A stretch of DNA of 64,000 nucleotides from Brienomyrus brachyistius (GCF_023856365.1 NC_064536.1:38184776-38248775); one strand, 5' to 3'. Numbered from the stretch's first letter, positions 43,894 to 56,547 are shown. Notes: generated by a model from the sequence alone, not told the origin. Translations and numbers: made by a program.

Positions 43894-44087
43894 CAGGAGT
43901 GCTCAACTCCAGTCCTGGGGGGGCAGAGCCCCGCACATTTTTGGGTTTCCCCTCATTTAACACACCTGATTCAAACCCTTGTGCTAATTACCACACAGCT
44001 CTTGAGCTGAATCATTTATGGTGGAACAGGGAAAGAACTAAGCTACACAGGGCTCCGGCCCCCCAGGACTGCAGTTGAGCACCACTG
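43894..44087. mobile_element. hAT-type MITE
   Basis: 194 bp with ends CAGGAGTGCTCAACTCCAGT and, in reverse, CAGTGGTGCTCAACTGCAGT, flanked by GCCTAAGA and GACTAAGA (8 bp, one mismatch). The empty site is present in copy B near 54263-54278, which proves the boundaries. It has no coding capacity. Confidence 0.9.
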
Positions 44088-45159
44088 GACTAAGACACTG
44101 TCATCGATCCATCCTAACCCATCAATTTTCTTTCCACACTACGCACATACCCAGATGTGCCACCTCAGACTGGGATCCAGCGGGCGTCGCCTGACCACTA
44201 CACCGGTTCTGATCCCCAACAGACTTGGATCCGGCGGTCTCGACTCTTTCAGGGATGCGGCTCCCGAGGACTTTCTGGGCGCCTGCAACAGAGCTACTCC
44301 CACAGAGAGCAGAAAAGAGCCTGTGAAGATTTTTACCATGGCTGGAGGACCGCTTACAGATCCAATTGCAGTTTAACGCTATACCTTCTTAGAGTTTGAA
44401 CTCTCTTGCGTAGCTTGTTCTTTCTTCTGTGAAATCTGGTCTCTCTTGTAAAGTATACTGCATGAGAGAGACCACCTTCCATGAGGCAATTCAGTCTCTC
44501 TCACACAGTAACTCATCATTTCTCGTGTATGTATCCCCGTTTCCATGATAATCATTTCAAAACTTTTCCCACCTTTAATATGACCTATAACCTATACAAT
44601 TCAATTGAAAACAAAAATAACAATTATAAAAAATAAGAAATGTACAATAAGGTGGTTGCATAAAAGTGTGCACTTCATTAAACCACTTTTTAATTTAATT
44701 ACAGCATTCAGTGTTTTTGGGGACACAGCTGCCATCAATTTAAGTGACTTTGATTACCGGTAACCCCAAATGAAGTTCAGCTTTCCTAGCAGAATTTCCC
44801 TGACATTTATTCAATTGCATCCTACAGCAAAAACCATGGTTTGCATAGAGCTTGTAAAGCATAAAAATAATTGAATTGTTGAAAGGTATCAGTCAGGAGA
44901 AGGGTACAAAAATAATTCTATGGCATTAGATAAACCATGGAACACAGTGAAGGCAGTCATCAAGAAGTGGAGAAAATATGGGACAACAGTGACAGTTCCG
45001 AGAACTGGACACACACACATTTTGACGGACGCCACCTTATAGCACCCCCCCCCCCCCCCCATCACCCCACGGTCAAGAAAGAAACATTGGTGCCCCGTTT
45101 TGCAAATTTCCTGTAACACCGGTTCTCAACTTTCTTCATTTTGGGACATTTTCATTCAA

Positions 45160-45287
45160 TTCATTCATCCATCCATCCATTTCCCAAATCGCTCATCCTT
45201 CTGGGTCGCGGGGGGTCCGGAGCCTATCCGTGAAGCTAGGGGCACGAGGCAGGGAACAACCCAGGACAGGGGGCCAGCCCATCGCAG
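45160..45287 (-). repeat. SINE 3' fragment
   Basis: The CATCCATCCATTTCCC end and the following GGTCGCGGGGGGTCCGGAGC match the SINE at 43223. The head is missing; the fragment stops at CATCGCAGGG. Confidence 0.85.
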
Positions 45288-45289
45288 GG

Positions 45290-45520
45290 CTCATTCAATT
45301 CAATTCAATTCAATTTTATTTCTATGTTGCGTTTTCACAACTTCACATGGTCTCAAAGCACTTTACAGCATCACCACCCAAACCTCGCAATGAGCAAACC
45401 AGATGCGACAGTGGCAAGGAAAAACTCCCTAGAAGGGAGGAACCAGACTCAGAGGGACAAAGACCCGATTCACATTTACCCAATCTAATCATTTGAGTCA
45501 TAAATCGGGTGGCAGGGAGC
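45290..45520 (-). repeat. Non-LTR 3' end-like repeat
   Basis: (TTCAA)n, then a TTTTATTT stretch, CAAAGCACTTTACAG, and GGCAAGGAAAAACTCCCTAG with AGGAACCAGACTCAGAGG, words typical of a widespread teleost LINE 3' region read in reverse. Confidence 0.5.
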
Positions 45521-45684
45521 TGATGACAGGTAAATGCTGGAGCTGTTTCAGATGGCAGGATGAACAAGGAAGACGTCACAGGCAGAATGTAGTCATCCTA
45601 CTCATGCCTGTAACCATACCCTTAATTTAATTATTAGCCATGGTATCCTGGTGGAACACATAATAATTAATTAATAATTGATAC

Positions 45685-45897
45685 TTTATTGATCCCCCGT
45701 GGGGAAATTGTCTTTACGCCTCCCTCAGCTTGCTCTATGTAGAGTAAGATGCCAGCGAAGGGCTGCCACCCGCAATGGCGCCCAGGGAGCTGGGGGTTAA
45801 GGGCCTTGCTCAAGGACCCACAGACATGCTGTGGCTGGGTTTGAACCGGTGACCTGCTGATTACAGGCACAGCCCACTGCACCACACGCTGTCCCCT
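45685..45897 (-). repeat. SINE-like dispersed repeat
   Basis: Starts TTTATTGATCCCCCGTGGGG, continues with TTAAGGGCCTTGCTCAAGGA, and ends with the reversed promoter GGTTTGAACCGGTGACCTGC ... GCACCAC. This is a known pattern of teleost dispersed repeats. Confidence 0.6.
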
Positions 45898-46827
45898 AAT
45901 CTATTGTACATCTGAATCCTCTGCTTTCAGATCATTACTTGTTAACGTTTAATCTGCAAATAAGTTTTACTTTCATCCCTGTATGTATAAGCGATAAATA
46001 ATTCACAGTTACTGTGGGACTGGCAATGGAAATAAAGGGGGGGGGGGGACTGCGGTATGAAGATGGAGGTGCCTCCTTTATGAGGTGGTAGCCAAGGTCT
46101 TCCCAAGGTTGGCAGTCATTGTAGGAAACGCCTAGCATTATCCACTGCTAAGCAAAAAGAAAATATCATGGAGCTCAAGGTGCACTGTCTGTTAGACACA
46201 ACAAAGGGGGGGTTAATTATAAATGATTGTTTATTGAAGCAACACAGTAAGCAGCCAGTGCTGTGGCACAGAAACAGGGGAGCCTAAATGTCTGTGCATT
46301 GAAGTTTACCAATACAGGCTGTAAGTATTCTTTTACTTTGGGGAATGTGGAGAGTCACCCGTGCATAAGTAGCTCACAGATGTGCTTTGACCGTCCTGGG
46401 GAGGATCCAGATGAGTGTAATGTTCACCTCTGCAAATAATTTATGCATAAATTTGTAAATATAGATGGTAATAGCCATGTGTGCAGCTGCACGGTGCTTT
46501 TTAAAGCTGCTTTAAGTGACAGAAAACACCCACTTTCTTTTGGGTATGCCGGGTGTGTGGATTGCAGCCAGTACTTCGGTACCAAATATATTTTTAAGTG
46601 CCGATTCGCGTGGGTGGGGAGCACGGGTTTGGACCTGCAAAAACCATCAGCGTTTATGGCTGCAGGTTATTTACTGTAACCTGGGTCGATCGAATTCCCA
46701 AAAGAGACACCTTGCAGACCGCAGTAAAATCGACAGGGAATTCAGTTTTGCTTGGTAACAAAGGTTGTTACTGTCATTAGTCTTGGTTTTCCTAATAATA
46801 ACAACAACAATAGTCTATCAATGGATT

Positions 46828-49641
46828 TTATTTCAAAATCAGCAAGATCATCACTGCCCACAGGAGACAGAACTGTCTGATGGGTAAAATACCCGGGGAA
46901 GAGTTCAGTTGTGAGAATCCACGCAGTGTCACCTTCCCAGACGAGTAGATGTCATAATCAGTCCCATGATTGAGTCGCTTTATGAGGTTCTTCTCAAAGG
47001 TTATGGGGTGGTAGTGTCCCATAGTGCACTGCTTATTATGAATGTTTTCAAAGTAGTGGCAGAGACTGGTTCTCCTGCGCGACGGCAGGAACTCGTACAC
47101 ACTGATCTGCTCACAGAGGTTCATCATCACCACAATGCCTTCAGAGAAAAAATGGGAAGTGATTATGCATTACCCAGCGACTCTCTGTTTAGTGCTGTAC
47201 TGGAGTCTGGTTAACAGCTAACTTACCCAGCATGCCAGAGGACGGGGGGTGGGGCTGAATGGGCACTGGGGAGTTCTCCTGAATGATGTCCCACAGGTTC
47301 CACTGAAAGCTCGGACTCAGGATGTAGAACAGCTGCTCCGGGTGAAGCTTTCTGTACTGCAGGTACGTCCGGAAGAAGTTAAAGTCTGGATTCTTATACC
47401 ACTGCGGAGGCAGAGAAGCTACGATTTACCGAGACGAAGATGAGGGTTTGTGACCTCACAGACGGGTCACTGCAAATCGAGATGTTACGGTGTGAGGTGT
47501 GAAGACTCCTGAACACAGACGCTGATATGGAGGCAGACAGTGAGAGCCATGGACAGTCCAAGATGGGGGTGTTCGGTAACACTCACTGCATAGAGGTCTT
47601 TGGAGTAGGGAGAGGGGTCCCACATGATAAGGACACCTGTGCTGTATAGGGGATTTGTCAGGAATCCATTGTGATTAGAAGTCAGAACCTTTGGGGCAGA
47701 AGAAAGAAAATCCACTAAGCTCTTGAGAAATTCACCAGAAGTACCGGCAACCTTAATATCTCAACCAGTTAGTTACAGCATACATGTGTGTTTCTCTGTA
47801 GTGAATAATCAGCAAACAGTATACATGCTTATTGTCCTGGATGGTTAAAGATCAGTTGATTCCCTTGCTAGTAATACAATTGGCCCTCTGTATCTCTGTA
47901 TCCACATATGCATAATTATATTTTATACGTGCACTTGTAATTTAACTTTATTCTTTGTATTTCTCCACTGAACACACACTGTGGCAGTAGGTTCTTTCCT
48001 TGTCAATATTCCTAAAATATTGGGATGGGTCTGAGTCCTATTCAGCCAAATGGCTTTTTCAATATTAGTTTAGCACTTGTGGCCATAAGTGGAAATTAGC
48101 GGGAGAACATTTAAAAATGAACTTGAGAAGCACTTCTTTACACAGCGTGTAGTTGGAGTATGGAATAGTCTTCCTGCTAGTGTAGCGCAAGCTAAAACCC
48201 TGGGTTCCTTTAAATTAGAGGTGGATAAGATTTTAACAAGTCTGAGGTATTAGTTAAGTTCTCCCCAAACGAGTCTGATGGGCCAAATGGCCTCCTCTCA
48301 TTTGTAAATATCTTATCTTCTTAACAATATAGCACAATTATTTACATAGCACTTACACTGAATTAGGTACTATAAGTAATCTAGAGTTGATACAAAGTAT
48401 AAGAGTGCTCAGTATTTGTAGGAACTCCAATAGAGATTAAGGGCCTTGCTCAAGTCCCCAGTGATGGGATCACTCTACAGACTAAGGGAATTGAACCTTC
48501 TGTGTCCCAGCCCAAAGAGCTGCCCTCCCCCCAATTAATTATTTTAATATTTTTTGGTCATTGCATAATTCCATATATGTTAGTTTCGGTGTTTTTATAA
48601 TTACAGTAGGCTATTCTAAAATATAGAGAATCATACAACTGGATATTCCGAACACAGCCACCGACTCCTTGAAATCACCCGACCCCATACATACACAGAC
48701 CTCCTGGTCTTATCAGGGTTCCAGACGAGTCACAGAGTCTATTAACACCTACAAAAAGACGACTTTAGGTAACTGTACCTGCGAGTTCACGAGGCGCATA
48801 CTTGTCCTGATGCCCACGTCGGCGCTGTAGTTTTGGGTGGGAGCCGCGTTGAACCGGAGCACCGCGTCGTGTTTATCTGAGCGGGGAAGCGCAGGCGCGC
48901 GCAGCGGCTGTCATGCATCTCTCGCGCTATTTCCACCAACCCAAGTGCTTCGCTTCACCCACAGTTTGAACCAAAGCAAATTACATTTCTACTCTTAAAT
49001 GAATCCCTGCACTGCAGTTTTAACCCAGATGAATAATTTATTTGGTATTTAAACAGACTACAGCTCCGTCCAGCAGCAGACGCCGTTTTGCGGCACGGTG
49101 GAATCTCTCCGCGTCATTACGCGCGTTTGACAATAAACTCACCAATTTCTGCTCCCAGCGCGGAGTTCACGATGGACCCAGAAGACATGACCACAGCACA
49201 CGTCTTCAGAGGTCCCAGACTCTGCTCCAAACTCCGCCTAGGTAAGTACTCCTGCCACTCGTTTCCAGAGAACGGACCGTCTCCCGGCTCTATCGTCCGG
49301 AGGGGAACCCGAGTCCGCAGTTCCTGCATGATGTCGCTTTGGGTCACGGTAACATTGCGGTGGGTGATGTTGGGCGGGACGCCAAACTTGTTTATTTTCC
49401 AAAACTTCTGTATGGCACGACGCATCTCCACCCCGATCTCCGTGGCGTTTTCATCCCACACCGGCCAGTGCTTCTTCTGCACCTTCCACACCAACGTTTT
49501 CGCAGTAACCGTGGCTGCAGGGTCCAACCGCACGGGCAAAAACGATTTCGGCAGCATGAAGTACACCATCATCAGCAGGCAGGTCACAATCGTGAAATTA
49601 AACCCCCAATGGGGAGAGTGTAGCCATAGTGATGGCTTCAT
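46828..49641 (-). CDS. st6gal1: Beta-galactoside alpha-2,6-sialyltransferase 1
   Basis: Golgi type II membrane enzyme that moves sialic acid from CMP-Neu5Ac to terminal galactose of N-glycans in alpha-2,6 linkage. Coding exons on the - strand: 49143-49641, 48779-48876, 47587-47688, 47227-47401, 46828-47138; all join in frame to give 394 aa (human 406). Start [14 protein letters not shown], then a signal anchor about residues 14-31. Large sialyl motif: [20 protein letters not shown] running into [13 protein letters not shown] (end of exon 1 and exon 2). Motif III-like YHP and a VS-like [12 protein letters not shown] lie in exon 5. The C terminus reads [10 protein letters not shown] and about 20 further residues instead of ending soon after a Cys. 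Choice of st6gal1 over st6gal2 rests on family resemblance and the adjacent adipoq. Confidence 0.93.
48050..48325 (+). mobile_element. LINE 3' end in st6gal1 intron
   Basis: Encodes [20 protein letters not shown] and ends with the GATGGGCCAAATGGCCTCCT tail. Same family as 31066-32200. It lies between exons 2 and 3 of st6gal1, opposite to the gene. Confidence 0.75.
48434..48525. repeat. SINE-like repeat fragment
   Basis: TTAAGGGCCTTGCTCAAGTC and a degenerate GGAATTGAACC box suggest a relative of 45685-45897. Confidence 0.4.
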
Positions 49642-49908
49642 GATCCAAATCAGAAGCTACATCAGAAAGTGGCTAAATACATTTTACGTGTTCTTCAGAA
49701 CTGATCCAGATCTTTCTCCTCGGCACAGGTCAGACGTTTATTCGAGTGCATTTGTAAATTTCCCTCACAATCTGCTCACTCTCTCTGATGTGACACGCAG
49801 AAATCCGCGAAAGCACCAATAAAGCGTCTGTATAAACTGCAGCACGACGCACAAAGGTGTGGATGATTGAAACAAGCAATACAGTGGGCGTGCTGCGTAA
49901 AAGATAAA

Positions 49909-50530
49909 GCCAATAAAAACGGTCGTCGTTAAAGACTAGTCGTATTCCATCGAGACTCGTGATTTGAAATGGCCACATATTTTCCAACCTTCGACCGATT
50001 TATGGACCTGGGTAGGGTATCCCGAGAATACAGCCTCACCAGATGCGTAAAACAGATGTTTATCTTCTGGGATTTTATTGTGCGTTGCTTGGATTACATA
50101 CGTACTATTCTCATATACTCCGATTCATCCATGTGAAAATACTATGCCTGAGGTGGGCGATCACGACCAAGGGTCCTTTCTGTCAGCCATCGGGCTTTCG
50201 CTTGTTCTGTCCCTCTGCGCGTTTTCCTGATCTTGGTCAAAGCCGCTTTGGCGGACTTTCGCCTTCGCTGATGGTGACTCTCGTTGTGTCATCAAATGGT
50301 CGGTTTGTGGCTTTAAAGTATGACTAGTATATAGACTTTACTTGCAGCTTAGGATTCGGGCATAGGTCAGGCAGGATAAAGGCGACGGTCCACTCGCATC
50401 TCAAAGACACTGGGGTGAAATACTAAACGAGTACCACGACGATAAAAAAAACAAACTGGGAGAAATACGAATGAACTAATGAAACCACCAAGTAACACAA
50501 CAAAACAACTGGGCTAAACAGGGACCTGTG
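49909..50530. other. Spacer after copy A, nothing recognised
   Basis: Unique sequence relative to copy B. No gene or bounded repeat seen. Confidence 0.45.
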
Positions 50531-50531
50531 G

Positions 50532-50700
50532 CCTGCAATACGAAGCGGGGTTACTGGCTTATCGGCGCGGGTAACTTGTCGGATTTAAGGTAGTCTGGGC
50601 AAATTTAAGTGAACGAATGAAATGAAGTCCCTTTAAACTGTGGTACCTTGAATCCGACAAGTTACCCGGATAAGCCAGTAACCCCGCTTCGTAGTAAAGA
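50532..50700. mobile_element. Foldback MITE, Angel-like
   Basis: TACGAAGCGGGGTTACTGGC with about 30 further bases at 50539-50593 is repeated in reverse at 50642-50693, with a loop of about 50 bases. The long hairpin and CGAAGC...GCTTCG ends resemble fish Angel-type elements; the name is from memory. Confidence 0.7.
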
Positions 50701-51127
50701 CCGCAGGACTAGAAAACCAAGTAGAGTTCACAACAAACAGTGACCATAAGCACACAAAGTACTGTCTCACAGTAACTAGAACACAACGACTGAGTAAAAA
50801 GCGGAGCAGGGGCGGCACTTAAATACAATAGGGAACTGGGTTATGGGGAGGGGCAAGGTGTGGAACCATTAACAACGGTGCAAGGAGAACAGGCAACAAG
50901 TGCAGTAACAAATGCTAATGCACAGCACACTTGGGGAAACTCCATCCTACACTGAAAAAACACTAATCACGCACTAGGAGCATTACAATTATAAATGATA
51001 GGGTATCCCAACCATTTGATGTTCGCGGATCGATCTACATCGTACAGAAATTTCACTGATAGGGGGACGAGGTGCAGTCTGATCAATTGGCAATTTCTTG
51101 TTTCACCGGTTCCACTAAAAGCTGATT

Positions 51128-51393
51128 CCATCCATCCATCCATCCATTTTCCAAACCGCTTATCCGATTGGGTCGCGGGGGGTCCGGAGCCTATCCCGGA
51201 AGCAATGGGCACGAGGCAGGGAACAACCCAGGATGGGGGGCCAGCCCATCGCAGGGCACACTCACACACCATTCACTCTCACATGCATTCCTATGGGCAA
51301 TTTAGCAAGTCCAATTAGCCTCAGCATGTTTTTGGACTGTGGGGGGAAACTGGAGTACCCAGAGGGAACCCCACGACGACATGGCACTGTGTA
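51128..51393 (-). repeat. tRNA-derived SINE, 5' truncated, with target duplication
   Basis: Same family as 43223-43577 and very similar, but the tRNA-like head is missing. AAAAGCTGATT flanks it at 51117-51127 and 51394-51404. Confidence 0.9.
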
Positions 51394-51404
51394 AAAAGCT
51401 GATT

Positions 51405-53018
51405 ATAAAAAAAAAAAAAAACAGCGCAAGATAGCACCGACGATAGTTGCATTTCCCCAGCAGAGCCACATGGTGGCAGTAGCATGCCATAAGACGATTG
51501 CGGGTGAGCGTGTGTCCCGGTCGGTGAACTGAAACATGAACAATTGTGCTTCTTATAGTTATCCTTTATAATATAATAATAATACATTTCATTTTATTTG
51601 TATTTATTTCACTTCTGTAATTAACATTTGTTTCCTTAGCTCCTTACCTCTCCTCTATGACTCCATGTGACACAATGTCCTTGAGCAGTAAAATGTAAAT
51701 CTTCCTTTTAAACTTTACTAGATTTATTTACCAGAGCTGGCTTGGTTAAAGTTTACTGGAAGACAATAGAAAATGACACAGCGCCATTTAAAAAAAGGTC
51801 GAGCCATGGTCAAAGAGCAATACAAGTTCATTACGTTTTGTGTATAAAGATTGGAGTAAATTACGTTAAACGATAAATTCTTCATCAAGTCTCTATTTTT
51901 ACCTGTATCATTTGAGTCCATGGATGTAGTATTAGTTTTTAGCCTTGATTTTAGCCTCCTTTACCTCCTGAGAAAGGTCCGTCCTGCTCTTTCCGTCCTG
52001 AAGGGCACGCCAGCCTTGGCGATCGCACATCTCTGCTGACTCTTTCCCCATTGAGTGACCGCATGTGGAATTTCTTCATGGATCAGTAGCTCTGTACTGA
52101 TGTTGCTGTTAACACAAATACTCAGCCTGTCCCTGTCCAGCACTGTGGTTCTGGGCAGTATTTCAATTAAATGTATTTCAAATATGTATTTAACTACTTT
52201 TGAGTATTTTATAATTTGTTTTTTGCTCGAGGGTAAAAATCAGATGTAATTTGTAACAAGATACTTTGAGAGATTGTATTTTATGTAATTAACATATTTA
52301 ATAAAAAATGTCTATTTATTTGTCACTTTAAGAGCCTTCATCCCCAGGCTTTAAATACAGCCTGTCACTATCATTGGCTAGATGCAAGTAAATCACGTGG
52401 CACATCCTGTTGGGCTCAGCTTGCTCTTTGTGAACAATGGTTGCGAAGTTCGATTTCCTTTGATCAGTAATCCAAGGAAAGGAGCTGCTTTGGTGCAAAC
52501 TGCCTTAAGGTAAATATGAAGTAAGATATACTATCAGATATCGCTCACTGAGTATCATTATAGGACAGAAAAACAGTGATTAGCAAACAGCAGTGCTGCG
52601 CTCTGAAACTAATTAATTTGCTAGTCTGCTAGTGGCTTTCTAGTTCATATCAACAGGCATGTTCAGGCAGCGGCATCCTGTGGTTTGTCATGTATGGAAG
52701 CCTTCATTAGCGATAAGTTAGGCTAGATACTTTTGTTCCTAAGGTCAAAATTAATTTCTGTCAGCTAAACTGGTGTTTTTATAGCCACAACCTGTGTAAA
52801 AGGGAGAACCAGCTGGTGAACTTGACATCGTATGTTATATGCTGGGTTCAGTGTTTTTTTTTTTTTTTTAAGTGTTTATGTAAAAAGCAGTTTCTTATTT
52901 GAGTTTGTGCATGTGCAGCACCCTGCTGTAAGATGAATCGGGAAATTCATGCGAACACCTCAACCAGCCTCCGCCATTAATTCCGTGGGAAACACTGGGT
53001 ATAGATTAAAGGTGTATC
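51405..53018. other. Spacer between duplicated blocks, no gene recognised
   Basis: A/T-rich. TGGGCAGTATTTCAATTAAA at about 52154 and, in reverse, ATGGGCAGAAATACATC near 53375-53391 could be the ends of a decayed DNA element, but target duplications are not visible. Confidence 0.35.
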
Positions 53019-53163
53019 AATTCCAATCCAAATCAGGAAATAGAACTGGAGTTGGAATTTAAATCTCCGTGAAATTCAAATTCAATTCCAGTTCTGTTCC
53101 CCATAGTTGTTTTTTTGTTGTAGTCTCAGCTCCAGTTCCATTTCCTGATTTGGATTGGAATAG
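53019..53163. repeat. Foldback inverted repeat
   Basis: ATTCCAATCCAAATCAGGAA at the left and its reverse complement TTCCTGATTTGGATTGGAAT at the right, with further pairing to about 36 bases, can form a hairpin. Confidence 0.85.
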
Positions 53164-55965
53164 AAGAATGCATCCCAGCAGGGCCCCAGCCCAGGAAAAT
53201 ATTGCACATTACTAGAGTTATAATGGTACATGTATTTGACGTGTATGATTACTTTTTTACGTGTATTTTTAGGTTGCTTTTATTTTAATGAAATACATTT
53301 TCCAACACCAGTATATTGCAGTTTATTATATTTAATGATCAAGTATTTGTCATTTTTAACTAGATACTTTTTGATGTATTTCTGCCCATCTCAACCTTAT
53401 AAATTGTATAAGATTGAATTTCCCTTTGTGGGGGCTGGAAAAATGTGCCCCCATGCTCTCCCAGTCTGTCTACTGACTTCATAGGAAGAGTCACCAGAGA
53501 CATGAACGTTACTGCTAAGCTAAATGAACCTCTCAATGCAGTCAACATTCCCTCTGCCGACAGACACACAGCTGATGGCTGTGTCCAAGAGATCATTTAA
53601 GGCCTGGATCTTGGTTTTTGTCCAGGACACTCGCAAGACTTTGACTCATTGCTCAGTCTCTCAAGAGCCCCAATCAGAGCCTCTATTTGACTTCCTGCAC
53701 GTGTTTGCATCAATTGCGCAATTGCCTTGGTTACCCCCTTAGATATTCCTTCCCATAATTATCAAGTCACCCTGACCATCTGTTGATATAAACCATGTGT
53801 CAAAATGTGTTTGCACAGCCAGTACCTTCCTTTCTTTCACTCAAAGTGCATCACAAAGCCTCTTTTGTTCAAACCATAGCTCCCTTGTTTAATACTACAA
53901 ATTCTATTGTCATCATTAGCAAATATATATGCGTTGTACATACTAAATCTTATGCATACTAAATGTTTTGCAATTGCGCAGCTTATAATACTGCAAATAC
54001 AATTACATATCATCATTTCTATGCAAATAGCAAGTGCTTCTCAGAGCTTTGGACCACCTTCTCAAAAGTCCTGCACCCTCTCCTTCACCTCAAGCAGCTC
54101 AATGGACTCCAGGCTCAACCACAGGTTTCTCACTCTCTAGTTTCGCTAGGCCACCTCCCTTAATGCAACTGAAATGGCCTGCAGCTGAACCCCTGAGTAT
54201 GTGGTGAGGAAGAGCAGCACACACAGACACACACAAAGTTGTACATCCTCCTCATACCTAAAGCCTAAGACACTGTCATCGATCCTTCCATCCTAACCCA
54301 TCAATTTTCTTTCCACACTACGCACCTACCCAGATGTGCCACCTCAGACTGGGATCCAGTGGGCGTCGCCTGACCACCACATCCGTTCTGATCCCCAACA
54401 GACTTGGATCCGGCGGTCTCGACTCTTTCAGGGATGCGGCTCCTGAGGACTTTCTGGGCGCCTGCAACAGAGCTACTCCCACAGAGAGCAGAAAAGAGCC
54501 TGTGAAGATTTTTACCATGGCTGGAGGACCGCTTACAGATCCAATTGCAGTTTAACGCTATACCTTCTTAGAGTTTGAACTCTCTTGCATAGCTTGTTCT
54601 TTCTTCTGTGAAATCTGGTCTCTCTTGTAAAGTTTACTGCATGAGAGAGACCACATTCCATGAGGCAATTCAGTCTCTCTCACACAGTAACTGCATTACT
54701 GTGCATGTATCCCCGTTTCCTCTGGCAGTTTTCACTCAGCTTTTGTCCAGTTTGTTGCCTTATAGTTGAAAAGAAAGAAAGAAAAAGCAATAAAGCAAGG
54801 CTGCTTTTATGTTTTACTTGCATATATGCATTTTTGCTGCGTTATTTTACAAGGAATGTGGGCAAGAAACTGGCTGTTAACATCAAAACCTTTACAGGGC
54901 TAAATTCTTGCTGGATAACCAATAGGTTCAGTTTCTACACCTTTCCTGCTTCCTGATTAGCATTTAGCTTAACTGCAGAGCGTTTTGGCTTTCACTGCTT
55001 CAGCTAGTGTCAGGACCAGTTCCTGCCCTATCCTGTCTGTGGTCCTGGCTTGGCCAGCAGGTGTCGCTAGTCATCCCATTCCTAGTGTTTGAGGCCTTAG
55101 TGTTTAGTATTGATGGCCCTCACCTGAGCCCTGTTCCCAACCCTAGTGTTTAGTTAATTGTGAGGTCAAGGGGGCTTTAACTAGTTAACTAATGAGCATT
55201 TTGGTTTTCACTGGTTTTACTAGCAAACATTTTAAGTCTGACTAGTTGAGTAGTAAGATCAGCCAAGGTCTTCCCAGTCATTGTAGGAAACGCCTAGCAT
55301 TATCCACTGCTAAACAAAAAGAAAATATCATGGAGCTCAAGGTGCACTGTCTGTTAGACACAACAAAGGGGGGGTTAATTATAAATGATTGTTTATTGAA
55401 GCGATACAGTAAGCAGCCAGTGCTGTGGCACAGAAACAGGGGAGCCTAAATGTCTGTGCATTGAAGCTTACCAATACAGGCTGTAAGTATTCTTTTACTT
55501 TGGGGAATGTGGAGAGTCACCCGTGCATAAGCAGCTCACAGATGTGCTTTGACCGTCCTGGGGAGGATCCAGATGAGTGTAATGTTCACCCCTGCAAATA
55601 ATTTATGCATAAATTTGTAAATATAGATGGTAATAGCCATGTGTGCAGCTGCACGGCGCTTTTTAAAGCTGCTTTAAGTGACAGAAAACACCCACTTTCT
55701 TTTGGGTATGCCGGGTGTGTGGATTGCAGCCAGTACTTCGGTACCAAATATATTTTTAAGTGCCGATTCGCGTGGGTGGGGAGCACGGGTTTGGACCTGC
55801 AAAAACCATCAGCGTTTATGGCTGCAGGTTATTTACTGTAACCTGGGTCGATCGAATTCCCAAAAGAGACACCTTTCAGACCGCAGTAAAATTGACAGGA
55901 AATTCAGTTTTGCTTGGTGACAAAGGCTGTTACTGTCACTAGCCTTGATTTTTCTAGCAATAATA

Positions 55966-56545
55966 AACCTTGGAGTGGCCGTTGACAGCGTTTTTAAATT
56001 TGATAATCTGGTGAGCACTGATATAAAAGCGAGTTTTTATCAACTGAGACTTATAGCAAAGGCTGAAGGCTATCTATCCCCACCAAAGACCTGGAGAAGG
56101 TTACAATGTTGTTGTTTGTTTTTAAAGCACTGAATGGGCTGGCACCCCAATATCTCACTGAACTGCTACACTTCTACACTCAGGCCAAAGTACTTAGGTC
56201 GTCTTCACAGCTTCTGCTCAAAGTCCCCAAGACCAGGCTAAAGACCACAGGTGACCGAGCCTTTGGGGTGGCAGCCCCTAGACTTTGGAATAGCCTACCA
56301 TGGCATGTTAGATCTGCCTCGGGTCTGGAAGTATTTAAATCGTGCCTGAAGATACATCTTTTCTTGATGGCTTTTAATTTAGCTGGCAGACTTCTCTGTC
56401 TCTGTTGTTCTCTGTTTTATGTTTCGTATTTTATGTCTTTCATTGTTTTCCTTTTATCCATGTAAATCTGTACAGCACTTTGGTCAACCTTGGTTGTTTA
56501 AAAGTGCTCTATAAATAAACTTTGATTTGCTTTGATTTGATGAAG
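55966..56545 (+). mobile_element. L2-type LINE 3' end
   Basis: Frame encodes NGLAPQYLTELLHFYTQ, KTTGDRAFGVAAPRLWNSLP and VFKSCLKIHLF, the C-terminal signature of L2-like LINEs, followed by a UTR ending in (TTTGAT)n. Copy A lacks it at the same place, so it inserted after the duplication. Confidence 0.85.
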
Positions 56546-56547
56546 GT

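Larger units (their letters stand above)
43587..49908. repeat. Segmental duplication, copy A
   Basis: Three blocks match 53948-58345 in the same order and orientation: 43587-44540, 46110-46990, and 48520-49908 with a gap at 48636-48937. Identity is high: about eight differences in 499 bases of st6gal1 exon 1. This copy holds the intact st6gal1. The intervening 44540-46110 is not shared. Confidence 0.9.

Noticed and set aside
44155..44376. 73-codon ORF conserved in both duplicated blocks (also 54334-54555)
   Set aside because: Its conservation is explained by the recent duplication; both strands are open, with no domain. Probably part of an unidentified repeat.
46443..46679. 78-codon ORF present in both blocks (also 55605-55841)
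   Set aside because: Nearly all differences can be explained by recent copying; forward, shifted and reverse frames are equally open, so there is no evidence for coding.
46828..49641. Assignment as st6gal2 instead of st6gal1
   Set aside because: The adjoining adipoq and overall length favour st6gal1, though the extended C terminus recalls st6gal2; a tree would settle it.
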